A stretch of DNA of 64,000 nt. It comes from Metopolophium dirhodum (lineage: Eukaryota > Arthropoda > Insecta > Hemiptera > Aphididae). The number at the start of each line of letters is the position of its first letter. Position 1 is the stretch's first letter. The notes beneath the pieces were generated by a model. The model was not told where the DNA came from. It worked only from the letters and a program-made list of their open reading frames with translations, and made no database searches. Positions 35,013-47,528 of this stretch are shown piece by piece. The stretch covers positions 37,122,270 through 37,186,269 of the forward strand of contig NC_083560.1 of the NCBI RefSeq assembly GCF_019925205.1, given 5' to 3'. The translations under genes and the position numbers were made by a program.

Positions 35013-38000
35013 ATTTTGGTTTTAAAATGGTGAAAATTTTTTTAAAAAAGTGAGGAATATTTAGGTGCTGCTGACGCTGGACATAAATGAATCTATTAAA
35101 ATTTACAATATAATTAATAATATTATTGTAATGTATATTTATTATTTAAAAATATTAAAATGTATGATAAAACAAAAAAAACAATTAATAAACAAAATAT
35201 AGTATATTTGTTAAATATTTACAGTTTACAAATGGTTATATAACAGGTAAAACAATTTATTTTATTTAATAATAGTTTGTAAAAAAATCAGTTTTCTGAA
35301 CACATACAATCATTTTTGTTATTTTTTCTGTAGAGACTTGAGTTGTTCGCACGTAACTGTCCGCCGGTCGTTGTGTTTGCGTGGCGTCCTTTTGCGAACT
35401 CCTGACGTGACGGAGTCTGAAGCCTCTGCGCTTTTTTACGTTCAGCCGTCGAAACCTCGTGGTCGAGCTGTTACGCATTCATACCTCGTCGTCTAGGTCG
35501 ACAAGTGCGTTTACCTACCTTGTTGGGCGACATCGCGGTTGTCGCCGCCGATTATCGTGTGCGTGTCCGCGATCGCTGGCTAAAGTCCGATCGACCGTCA
35601 TTGATTGCAAAAAAGGTCGACAAATGGGTAAACTGTGTATTTCATTTTTTTTGTACAATTTCGTACTGGCAAAATACAATAATGTACCCCCCCTCCCCCA
35701 AAAAAAAAAAATTAAAATAATCTACTATAAAAATTCAGTGGGAAGGTGAATAATATATCCTATAGTATATTTTAAACAGATCGAGATTTATATGCTAGGA
35801 TATTTTACCCCCTTAAAATTTTACCGGAGGTATAAATATCTTAAGTTTTTTTTTACAGAGGGGGGGGGAGGTAAATATCCGGGGGTAAAAATCACATGTT
35901 ACCCCGGGCTTAAGGATCAATAGAAAAAAAAAGTAATTTTTATTGCCTATGGATTTAATTATTGCATTGACAGACTGAAAAGAATATCTGAATATCAGTT
36001 TATATCATTTTTATCATGTTGTACAGTACACGATGTAGTCATTTGTTATCGGGTATCGTTATTCGTCATTCATCAAATCATCGAATAAGAATGATCGTGA
36101 TTTTATCGGACATCACGTACACTACATTACATACCTACCTAATATTCTTGTCTGTATTTTGTTTAGTTTAATTTTTTTAATTAGTATAATTAAAAAAATG
36201 GAGTTAATAACAAGCACGAGGGAAACAAATTGTTGTAGACAATGGCCATGATAGAACTTTGATATTATTTTGGCTTAATATATTCTTCTTCTCAGAATGT
36301 TAAACGGTGGCGATGTTCAAATAAACCAAAATATTTATTTGGGATGGAAAAATAAATATTAAACAATATGAATATATCTATAAAACAAATTAACTTTTTT
36401 CGTAATATTCAATTTTTATTTTATGGACTCATATAATCACAAACAATGTAAAACTTCTGTTAAAGCACACGTTGCAATGTTGCACTGTTGAAAAAAAGTA
36501 TGATGACTAAAAATATTTATATTTATATGTTTATGTGCATGAACATAGGTTGTATTGAATAATTAATTATTTTAGGGCAGAGGACTTGTAGCTCTAAAAA
36601 AGCACTAAATATGCAAGAATTTATGCACTCATGGAATATTTTTTTAGCAATTTCATTTAAAAATATTTATAAAATAAATAGCATTTAAAATAAGTAAAAA
36701 CAATTACATAATTTAAATATATCTTATACCATTGCCAAATAAACAAAATGCATTTTTCTTAATTTTCTATTTTTTATTTATTTATTTCTTTTTATTGTTA
36801 GGAATAATGACTGTTATGGGAATTGTTGTAAAATAGTAAAAAAAAAAAGAATAAAATTTCGTATAAAAGTGTACATAAAATATACCCTATAACAAAAAGG
36901 ACTCAAAATATGCAAAATAAAATTTCAAAACTAGTTTTGCAAAAGCATGAAACGTATTTGTGTCATACTCTGCTATTATTGTGAATGTGCAAAATAAATA
37001 TGCAAATACTACAAGTCCTCTGCCCCAATCATAATAGTTTATTGTATAATTAGTTGCCTATAGCAACTTTACAAATGTAAACTGAAGACAAATATAAATG
37101 TATAATTCTGTACTTGAACATAATACTATATAGTTAATGCTATTATTAATTTATTTATTAAGATAAACGCCAAATAAGCTCAAATATAGTGTTGAATATT
37201 GTAATGAATATTGAACGTGGTAATTTTATTCGACGTTTATTCTCATTATAATACAAGAAATCAATGATATTGTTTTACAATATTTCTTTTAAAATAATGG
37301 TTTATACTCTAACGAGTGTACAATAAAAAAAGTGTATATTGGGATCACATAAAAGGAGTGAGAATTTGTGAACTTTTAATTCACGGTTGTTTTTCTGAAG
37401 GATATACTGGCTGTATAGTCCTGGATGTCAGCGTGTTCAATGAATGGCGGAACTGAATCGGTAGCGGACGGCGGAACGCTCGTTGTCTTCCCGGTAGTTG
37501 ACTCTCAATAACAGTGAACTCTTTCGCAACGCACTATGTTAGTGGAGAAAATGAAATTTGCCGGGTCAGACTGTAGAGCATCCGTGTATAACGATATCAA
37601 GTGTCATCCGGCTTGCTTACTCTGGGGCGGAAAAGCTGTTGGTTGATTGGAGATTGGAATCCGTGTATAACGATAATATATATCGTCCGGTTCACCAGTC
37701 ATCCGCCCTCAGAACATTGGCTGGCGGCGGCTTGTATTTATGTGGTTCGCAGCCGTTGGATCACGATTGAATTGATAGTTGTTATTTCTTCGTGTTTGGT
37801 TTTCTAATTATTGATTTGAAATGTTTGATGATTGTAATCATATAGTTTGAAGGGTGCTGATTCAGAATAAGTTAACTTCAAGGTTTTATTTCCACAAATT
37901 CGTTGAGAAAACTCGATATCCCGACGGGCGGCGCACGGGTGCTATCTAGACTGGGTTCCTGACGGTCGGTCGTTGACGGGTCTCTGATGCGTGAGCGCGC

Positions 38001-39281
38001 GGCGGCAGCGTGTTATTTTTTGACTGGTTGGTGCAATGCACTACGAGAGTGCGCCACATAAATGGGCACTCCGTTTTGTCTCGTTACAATATTATTTATA
38101 TGTGGCGTAGGTAAGTAAATTTATTATGACGTTACTTAAGTTAAAATTTAGATTTTTAATATGTATATGCTTATGAATACTAAAAAAAAAATACCAAAAT
38201 TACATTACATTTTTAAATAAAGAATAATTTGTTAACTGATGAAAACCGTGAATGTTTAATATGTAATGGAAAAAGTCCAAAACAGACTATTTTCCCTGTA
38301 ACTTCAAGAATCTTTCAAAGAGGTTAATTTGACCATACTTAATTCGGTGGGATTGATATGAAATGAAAGACATGTTCCGCAGTTTAATTGAGGTATGCGG
38401 AAAGGGATACGTTCTGAAAATAGAATTGAAGTTATTTAGTAATTTATTGTCATTGAAAGAAAGGGAATGCCTGCATTTTTCCTAGAAAAACTTATATAAA
38501 TGATTGAGATAATTTGTTAATTTTCGTGATTTTTCGGTATTTTGTCAAGATTTGAACTTTAAATGCTTATAAAAAGTTTTATTGACATTCATTGAAAAAA
38601 AAGTAGGTAAGTGTATGTCACTCTGCTGTACAGAAGGTTACAAGTGGGTCTTTGATTGTGTTAAATTTGAATTCAATGATAATATAATATCATTGTATAA
38701 GAAAAACGATTCTGAGCGAAAACGGTCAGTCAGCCTATGATATTACTAAGTATAATTGATAATATTATTGTGAATAAAGTAATTTATATATTATTATAAC
38801 CTATTTACGTAGAACCTTGTTTTAAATTTTCAATTCTTAGCTATAAAAGTCTAAGCGTTTTTACTGTACTAAAAAGTGATGACAGACACAAAAATAATAA
38901 TAAAATACACATTGTAAAATCAATAAATTCATCGTTCCACTCAGGATCTAAAAAAAATATTTTCTTGTGGGTACCGCTCTGCTGTAATGGTGTGTGGGTC
39001 ACTTATATGGATTATTTAATATACAATTTAATATTAGGAAGAAAGTAAGTTGAATTAATTTTTGACAAAATGTTGGGTTTTTAAATATAAATTTGTATAA
39101 AAAATAAATAATAATTTTAGTAGGAACCTCGAGAGTTTCAAATACAAATAAAAAATATTATTCACTTACAACAAAATCGTTATTCTTCGTGTAAATGTGC
39201 AATTTCGTCTAAACTTAAAATACATAAAAAAATCCAGGAGTACGTTATTTTAGATTTTTTTGTTACAGCTCGAATACCTAA
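35013..39281. repeat. Interspersed ~5 kb repeat, copy B (empty-site reference)
   Basis: Collinear with copy A (3067-8236), from ATTTTGGTTTTAAAATGG to the terminal ...GTTACAGCTCGAATACCTA. At its left junction the sequence runs AAACT-ATTTTGG without the BEL LTR, and it lacks the MITE at CTGAATAT. It carries the same GATTCTGAGCG deletion derivative at about 38600-39005. The short open frames in its GC-richer parts (35266-35749, 37558-37807) follow the nucleotide similarity and show no domain. Confidence 0.8.
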
Positions 39282-39289
39282 TGTAATGT

Positions 39290-39725
39290 ACGCCTTGGCT
39301 GGTCATGATAGTGGTGATGTCGCCCCGGTCACGAGTTCACGACCGTGTGCACACTATCGCTACAGAGATGGCCCGTCACCGTCACTGCCACCGCAGCCGA
39401 CGTCGTGTTGGTGATGGTGCGTCGGACGCTCCGTCAACACTGAAATCGGCACGGCGGGGAACTTTCGCCCGCGAGCTCCGCCGCGACGTGCGCTCCGCGC
39501 TCGGTAACCGACGACGCCGCCGCCGCCACCACCACCCCTCCGAACAACAACCACACTCACCGGCGGAGAACCCACCCGGATCGCGCGCGCTATACGGTCC
39601 CGCGGATTACCGCGCTCTTCCGCCGCCGCAATGGTCGGCCTGGACCGATCAATAATGTACGACGAATATCAGCCGCGAATATCAGCCGCGCGCGAACAAA
39701 TGACTGTGCGACGACTGCTGCAGCA
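39290..39725 (+). other. Isolated GC-rich island, possible host exon or promoter
   Basis: Begins directly after the end of copy B and is strongly GC- and CpG-rich against AT-rich surroundings. A plus frame of 116 codons (39305-39655) is rich in Arg, His and Pro with an (Arg)n/(His)n stretch. An overlapping minus frame (39360-39575) has a poly-Gly run. Such simple frames are expected from GC-rich DNA. CAGCCGCGAATATCAGCCGCG near 39670 is a local duplication. It could be the promoter or first exon of a host gene, but nothing downstream confirms this. Confidence 0.35.
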
Positions 39726-42246
39726 ATAAACAGGGACGACAATATATATATATATATATATTATATGACCGGAGCTCAGGAAGAGGAAGTAAATAATGTA
39801 CCTATATATGTATTGTATAATAATTCGCGGTTACAACTGCGAGAATTAATTGATTTGCGGAGTTGCGGCGTAATACTTCTGTATACTCCGCATGACGCGT
39901 AGACTTAAACTGCGGCACATCCGTAGTCGGACTTATTGTAGTGGTAGGCGAGGTAGATATACCTCATCCCATACCACCAATCATTATATGTATAACTATT
40001 GTGCGGTTAAATTACCTACATCCCAATTTTTGCCTGTCGGTAAAACGATTCTTTTTTATAATAATTAACCGTCAGTAAACTTTTAGCCGACACGTCCGTA
40101 TATATTATTAAATAATATGTATAGTGTTTCCCCAAGACTAAAACCCGCACACTTTTTTAAGGTTGTTGTATCCAAAAAAAAAAATTGTATAGGAAGGTGC
40201 TTCCTTAAAAATGTATATACTTTTAAATGTAAAACCTAAGAATTCTATATTTTGTTCATGCATCATACAATATCAATTTCATCTCATTTGCGTAAACGTA
40301 TAAACATAAGTCAATTTTTCATTTTCAGTGGTATGAATGTGGGTAGGTATTTAAAGCAAATTTTAGTGCTTCTATCAAACCTTTTGGTAAATTTGGTAAA
40401 AGTTTTGACGTTCGGAATGCATCTGGTCTGTAGATTAAAAATAGTGTGCAGTATTTTTCCATATATTGGGCCGATAAAGAATGTGGTTTTATGCATCGAT
40501 CTTTTTGGAGTAGAAATGCGAAGTCTTTCCCCCTGAAAACGTCTCTGAGTAGAGTTAGTAACAATTATATTAGTATTATATTCGATATAACAAAGCCGCT
40601 CCAAAAGTTAAAATCCTAGATCTCGAATTGCCCTCACTAGTATGTACAAATGTAAACATACCGGAAGCCGGAAAGTTAGGATGCGTTATTGCATTTATAA
40701 TGAACAACTTTTTTCTTATAGGTTATTGATACTTAACTTTGTCGTCACATGTATTTGCTTGGTCAAATTCGAGTTATTATACGTCTACAGCATGCAGTGG
40801 CGTACACTGATATTTTTAATGAGAGGGGTTATATTACAAAATTATACATATCAACATATTTTTTTAATTTTAATAATTTGTATATTATACCTATAATACG
40901 TATGTACACCACTGCCTACATGAGTTATATGTCTATACATAGTTGTAATAATGTAATAATATCAATAACATCACAAAGCACAACTAGTATTAACAAACAA
41001 AATCAAATCGTTCCACGCTATATCACTCCGTTTGGCTATTAGATTATCTTTAGTTCTAAATCGGCGGGAATAGGTATATGAACGGAAACTCCATCGTGAG
41101 TGTATATTGTTTTGTGAATGATATGAATACACATTACACATTGACAATAAAATAATACACACGCGTCTAAGCAAATTACGACGTGTTTGATTTCCTTAAT
41201 TTTTTTATTTCAGTATAGGTAGAAACGACTAAATTATATATTTATATGCCAATAATATATTATAAACCAACATTCGTGTAAACCCATACAAAAGATATGA
41301 TTTGAACTGTGCAACAAACTGCGCCCTGTATAATATGTTAGAGACTATAGAGTTCACGGTGGCTACATAAAGATAACTACATACGTTAACATAACCACAG
41401 CATTAATTTTAAATTATATAGTTGTAAATGAGTGAATAATGCATATTTATTACAAGTATATATGTATGAACTAGTAATTACTAATATATTCGTGTCTTTT
41501 TTGTTTCAACAGTCACTCTTCATCGCCGCACACATTTGAACAACCAAACGAATAGAATAGGTAAAACTAGGTTTTTATTGCATTGTAGATTTTATGCAGT
41601 AGTTTGGTGATGAATGAATAATGATGATGATGATGATGATGATGATATTTCTTCTGATTGCAGTTTTTAAATACCTACAGCCATTAACTGTAGGAAATAC
41701 GGGGAATATGAAACTTTAAAATAATAGATACTGAATAAACCGTGAGATTTGCTGTAAACTGGTACAACAAGTAACTTATAAAAAAAGTTTAAAATTAAAA
41801 CTTCTATTTGGGAAATAATATGAAATCTAAAATCAGAATGACGAATAAAATGTCAATCAATACCTATATAATATACACATGTATATTTTTAAAAAATGTA
41901 TACAGCTGAAAATTCAATTATATAATATGTATAGAAATTTCAAATTTGTCTTGTATCAGTTATAGGTATCATAATAGTGATAAAATACTAAATTACTATA
42001 GGTTAAGTACCTACTGTAAAAAATGCATCAATTAAAATAATTACCTTATTATAAGTTATTATTTATTACGTATTATTAATTTCTGATTTACCTAAGATCC
42101 TGGGAAGCGATTAAGCAATTATCCACTAACGATGTGCAGTCGATATTCGATTACAATTTCGCAAAGCTGAAAGCATAAATATGTATATAGCATGACATAA
42201 TTCTCGATCGTTATTATATATAGATATATTTAACGGATAGCGGATA
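39726..42246. other. AT-rich spacer with microsatellites and a hairpin
   Basis: (TA)n at about 39741-39760. A hairpin of GTGGTAGGCGAGGTA and TACCTCATCCCATACCAC lies near 39940-39978. (ATG/GAT)n is at about 41619-41646. Frames at 40252-40604 overlap on both strands and show no domain. Confidence 0.55.
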
Positions 42247-42254
42247 CTATAGAG

Positions 42255-42370
42255 CAGGGGTCTCCAAACTGTTTTATTCGAGGGCCACATAAAATATCAA
42301 AAGCTTTTAGCGAGCCAAAAGTGCATAAACTCATGTCATTTTTACGTGGGCTGTCGTTTAGAGATTCCTG
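42255..42370. mobile_element. 116-bp hAT MITE with perfect 8-bp duplication
   Basis: CTATAGAG is present at 42247-42254 and again at 42371-42378. The element between begins CAGGGGTCTCCAAAC and ends GTTTAGAGATTCCTG (reverse complement CAGGAATCTCTAAAC). The CAGG termini and 8-bp duplication are hAT signatures. Confidence 0.85.
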
Positions 42371-42605
42371 CTATAGAGTACAAAATATAATAGGTAGTAA
42401 TTATATAATATGATTAGAAATTACAATACAGCTCTTCTCGATATATCACAAAGTATTTGTAACAACTAGGTACCTGTGAATTAAATCATGGTTTTTTTTT
42501 AATAATATTAAGATATATTATACTAAGTTAATTAGTTAAATAAATTAGGTTAATCCTATTAATATACATGAGGTATGATTATACATATCAGAAGAACGGG
42601 GTCAG

Positions 42606-43062
42606 GAGTCTCCGGGTTTTGTGGCTCTCGCCTACCGCCATCCGTCCGTGCCTTAGCGCTGGGCGCTACTTACGGGCGGAGGTGGAGCTAGGACGTCGAC
42701 GGCTAACCGCCTACGGCCTAGGGTCGTCTGTGGACCACCAGCACCGGGCCCCGGAGGGCCCGTACCTTTTCTGAGGGCCGGGATGACTCAGTTAAGTGCC
42801 ACCTTGGGTACCGGACCTCCCACTAGGTGTTGTGGTTTATGTACTACTATCTAGCGCCTGTCCCATAGCCACCACGTTTCAGCCGAGGTAGGCTCCTCAA
42901 CCTTGAGGGGCACCACGCACAGCTCCGGCTGGCCGTATCTGTGCGCGGTGGGGCTCCCCTCTCCCGTGGTACTGACTAAGTTTTTGGTTGATGTCAGTGG
43001 ATCAACCCGGGGCGTGGCCCCTACCACTATTTTGGCTCCCCAGCCGGCTAGTGGTGGGCCTT
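42606..43062 (+). mobile_element. GC-rich 457-bp insertion with 16-bp target-site duplication
   Basis: AGAAGAACGGGGTCAG occurs at 42590-42605 and identically at 43063-43078, bracketing a GC-rich segment that contrasts with the AT-rich flanks. A long variable target duplication without inverted termini points to target-primed reverse transcription (LINE or SINE-like). There is no poly-A tail, no RT frame and no clear tRNA-type promoter. It may be a deletion derivative keeping the 5' and 3' UTR of a GC-rich LINE. The short frame 42568-42774 is not supported as a gene. Confidence 0.7.
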
Positions 43063-43078
43063 AGAAGAACGGGGTCAG

Positions 43079-45523
43079 TGAGACTTATGAATGGAACTAA
43101 TGTATTGAAGGCCTTAAAAGAGATGGAGTAGGGAGTGACATGAAAATAGCTGGTGTGACTGTAATAGTGTACGAGATGTAGGAAATCAAGGTCTATAATG
43201 GAGGCGTAAGACGAGGGTGGGCAGGTCAACATATAGTTAGTAGTAGTATAAGGCAACGTAAAAGAGTGTGGCAGCCACATTTAATTATTTAAAAGTTTCA
43301 AAACTTCTACATAAGATAATATTATGTTTGTACCATTTATTTCCTAGATTACCTTTTAATTGGACCGTGATGCGTTCAATATAAGAAGACTTTTAATTTT
43401 CAAAAGAATCGAGAATATTATATTATGATTCTTTGCGTCCCGACAGTTCTGATAAGAATGATCGTTTTCTCTATAAAAGATGTGTATTGTGATTGTGCAT
43501 TTTTCTTTACTTCGATAAAACTTTGACATTTCTGACATTAGATGAGCGATTCTTATATACTGGTATCTACATTTAATACAACCTATTGAAAAGTTTAATA
43601 TATTAATTTTACTGGGTGTAGTTTAGTTTAGACGAAATTTAGGTTCAACCATGCGCACATACAGGTTATGAACGTACTAAGATATTATTTTTATTTTTTC
43701 TGGTAAAACAAAGAATACAATTTTCATAGTTTTGACAAACTTATTATTGAAACATCAATATTATATTTATTACAAAAATATTTAAAAAACGAGTGAAATT
43801 CAGTAGGTTACGAAAATATTGTTGTCTAAATAATTGTATCCCTTAATTATGCGAAATATAAACGTCAGGTCTATTTTTTATCGAATGTATAACACTTTAA
43901 TTTTTAATTTATTTTCCAACTTAGTATTATTAGCAGGACTTAAAAATCAACAGTATCAGATTTTGCATAAACATAAATTTCTGTAAAAAATTATTTATTT
44001 ATTTTTCTATCACGACCTTTGTCCGTGAAATATTATAACTAAAAAATTAAATTAGATCAAAATGTATTTTTATACTATATCATCCAATGAAATTAATACA
44101 TCGTTTAAATTATTTATAAATCAAGTTTTTATACTACCTAATCTGAAAATTGAATTAACTAGGTGGCAAGGTAGTAGATACAGTAAAAATATAAAGGCAT
44201 TATGTTTTAAATAATTGCATATGTAACTATATAATGTATACCAATAATATGTTTACTATTTGGTCGTTTAACTAAAACGCCACCCAATAGATTTTTTAGT
44301 ATAATATGATACTAAATTCTTGCCTTCTTCCTTATCCATACACAATATTGAACCTACAATATTTGTATAGATATATATAACTAGATACATATCAAAAGAA
44401 ACTTGTATACCTAATTAGGTTGGTTAACTATATCAGACAATCGCGGTAACCAGTAGATACATTTTTTAAAATCTAATTGGTCTTTTATTAGCTTTGTGTT
44501 TCACTGTTACGTACATAATATGTAATATACATCAAAAAACAAATAGTCAATATTATAGTTAAAATAATGTAGACTGTAGAAAATGCCACAGAGAATTATG
44601 TGTATTATAAATATAATTAGTTATTGACTTTTATACAAAAATACAGTCGTTTCAACTCTCTTAAGATCAAATGTTGTATAAATGAAAATACGTCACATCA
44701 ATTATTTAAACGTGGTAAAATTCATTAAAATACAAAATTATATAAGTATTTTATAACTAATAATATAGTTAAATTAATTTTCTCTAAATCTAAATTTTCT
44801 CTAAAAATACAGAGTATAGGTTCTAAGTACATATAAAGCTAAATAAACAAATATAGTTTAGAAATATTATTAAGAAATTGTACATGATAAAGAAAGATAT
44901 ATAAAATAAACACATTAGTCTAAGATACACGAATAAAACCTCATAGATTAATATTTACAAAGCTTAGAATATAAAATAAAATTACAGCAACTCATTATTT
45001 AACTCCAGAATTATTTATTTTCTACTTTGTGACCAACATAAACATACAATTCTAATCAAAAATTAATGTAGAACGGTACTTATTGTTGTTTAACGTTGGA
45101 GATAACTTCCTTCTTTACTTTTGTATTCGATATAAAATCTTCGATCAACCATTACCTATCATTTTTAATCTTAACAGGTATATAGTATTATATACCTATA
45201 ATTAATGAGTCTGATTTAATGTGTCTCATTATTTCCATGCAAAATCTGAATATTCAACTTACACTCAGAATCGTTTTTTGTATAATATATCATTGAATTC
45301 ATTATTCAAACTTAACACCATCCATTATAGTGATCCACTGGCCACTTGAGACATACTTTACAACAGAGAGACACTCACTTGCCCACCTTTTTTTTAATGC
45401 AAATTTAAGAATTTAAGGATTAAGTTAGCATTTTTCAAAATTCGCATTTTAAAGTAGGTAGTGCTTGCACAAGTATTTTGAGATTTAAGATGGCCGATGA
45501 AAATTTATTTTTGAACACTGTTA
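43079..45523. other. AT-rich spacer, no gene seen
   Basis: A 92-codon minus frame (43280-43002) spans the insertion border and is not supported. About 45262-45390 is a diverged fragment of the block flanking GATTCTGAGCG elements (CACTCAGAATCGTTTTTTG). Confidence 0.55.
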
Positions 45524-45614
45524 CACCGAATATTAAATAACGAATTGAACAAAGTTTGAATAGCATATAGAGTTGGCATTTTTAACGGGAAACGAAGGGC
45601 ACGGGGTCAGCTAG
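45524..45614 (+). mobile_element. Helitron-like 3' end fragment
   Basis: ACACCGAATATTAAATAACG through GGGGTCAGCTAG matches the last ~80 bp of 30563-30960 and ends at the same CTAG. Confidence 0.6.
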
Positions 45615-46343
45615 TATTTAATATAAACAAGTTGGGAAAGCTCACTCTGCGAGTGTGCTAAATTCTCGGTTTCTAAACTTATTTTAATACAACGCAAATA
45701 CGCAATACATTTTAATTCCATATTATAAAATGTATTTACGGTAACTATGGACAATGAATGAATAAAAACCAACAATGTATATCAATAACAATCGTAACTA
45801 AGTACTGGTAACTAACGGACGGACGATCCAACGATTTAAGGTGTTCTAAACTTATTATGTTAAGAAAGTAGAAACTTAGAACTAATAAATAATAAACTAA
45901 TATGTTCTTATAATGGGTAGGTAGGTAGCTACAGTCCTTGTCAGGTTAAGCTAAATATAATAAATGTATATAGTACTAACTACGAGATAAATCAAAATTA
46001 TCCCTAAGCCATAAGCATATATCTATTTGACCATATTTAGTATTTATGTATAGCAGGAATGGGCAACTCAATGTTACTAGAGAGTCAATTTTTTGAGTTA
46101 AAAAATCTAGTGAGCCAGAGAACATCGAAAGAAAAATACAAAAAAAGAAGCTATGTTAACTATGCTCCTATTAATAATATAATAATAAGACATTTAATAG
46201 TTCAGTATTAGATAAGAATTCATATCTTCGTTTTACGATAAACATTACATCAATTTTAATAATTTTATAAATATTAAAAAATAAAATAGAGAAAAATCCT
46301 AACATTTTATATTTTTATAAAGTAAATTGAAATGTATCACGGG

Positions 46344-47520
46344 CAGGGACGAACCGAAGGTGGGTCATGGTGTGGGGGGGGGGTGTGTTACACACACCCC
46401 CCCCACACTCAGCAATATTTGATTTTCAGTCAGCAAAATAGAATTTATTTTCACTTGAATTAAACCAATTTTTTTAAGACAAGGAAAGGAAAATTAAATA
46501 AATTGTTTAAATGTTAATATTGTTTTGAGGCCCCTGAAAATGTGTCATTTTTAAGGAGTTGTGTTTAGGCAATTATTTTGTTCCTGCGATTACTGATAGT
46601 CTTCGTGTGTGTTGATCATTAGTGTGTGTCTACTCTACTAGTCTCCTACTATCACCCGCGACCCAAATCAATTTACAATACATTGTTATTTTTTATCTGG
46701 TTTATGGTCGCACGCTCGCACATGCACAAGTCATTAAATGTCTAGATCAAAATATTCAAAACCAATTTGTGGACGTGAAATAGCCGTCGCACTGACAAAA
46801 ATTAAGTTACTTCTAGTGGTTTGATTTAAAAAATGTAAAGATGTTTTTGTTGGTAAACAAGTTTACTTTGCATCGGTCTGAGCACTTTTTCAATTTTATC
46901 AAATTCTTGACAAGAATAAATATTTTACATTTTATAAATTTATAAATTTTTAGTATTGAATACATTCAAAAATATCTAAAATATAAAAATATGCTCCGAC
47001 CGATGCAAAGTAGACTTGTTGACCAATTAAAACTATTTAAAACATCTTTACATTTATTAAATTGAACCACTATAAGTACTTTAATTTTTGTCAGTCGCTA
47101 AGGTCGTTTTGATGAAAAATTAATAGGGTTTGCAGGGTCCTTAATTAATATAGATATAAAAAATATAGATTTTAAAAATATTATACATATCTCGTTTCAC
47201 TCAGAATCTAATATTTTTTATTAAATTTAATGAATTTTTTTAATAATTAAATTAAAACCATTGGTAAATAATTAGGTAGGACATTTTATGAAAATACAAA
47301 TATTGAGATTATTTTATATTTATATAGGTTATGATAGGAGAAGACGATTCTTATAATATAGATACAACAATAATAATAAGTGATGAATTATAATTATTAC
47401 CTATTTCATATTATGTTTGTTGATGTTATTTCATTCTGATATAAATTAAAAATAATAAGTTAAAAATAATAACAATTTTTAAGAATACACCCCCCTATGG
47501 TTTTTTTGGGATCGTCCCTG
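46344..47520. mobile_element. 1.18-kb non-autonomous hAT element
   Basis: The perfect 8-bp duplication ATCACGGG lies at 46336-46343 and 47521-47528. The termini are CAGGGACGAACC and GGGATCGTCCCTG (inverted CAGGGACGA). The interior has no transposase frame. It holds a G/C palindrome at its left end (46371-46407) and a nested inverted-repeat element (46791-47095). Confidence 0.85.
46791..47095. mobile_element. Foldback MITE nested in the hAT element
   Basis: Long inverted arms of ~95-105 bp: ACTGACAAAAATTAAG ... CTTTGCATCGGTC (46791-46884) against GACCGATGCAAAG ... CTTTAATTTTTGTCAGT (46992-47095). About 107 bp of AT-rich loop lies between. Only a weak CGC direct repeat flanks it, so the superfamily is undetermined. 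Confidence 0.75.
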
Positions 47521-47528
47521 ATCACGGG

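Noticed and set aside
40252..40604. Overlapping 79-97 codon frames on both strands
   Set aside because: Three mutually overlapping frames without domain signatures; a weak look of an RT tail was not convincing.
42568..42774. 68-codon frame in the GC-rich insertion
   Set aside because: It crosses the target-site duplication border, so it cannot be an original gene of either the insertion or the target.
43002..43280. 92-codon minus frame
   Set aside because: It also spans the border of the 16-bp duplication insertion and shows no domain.
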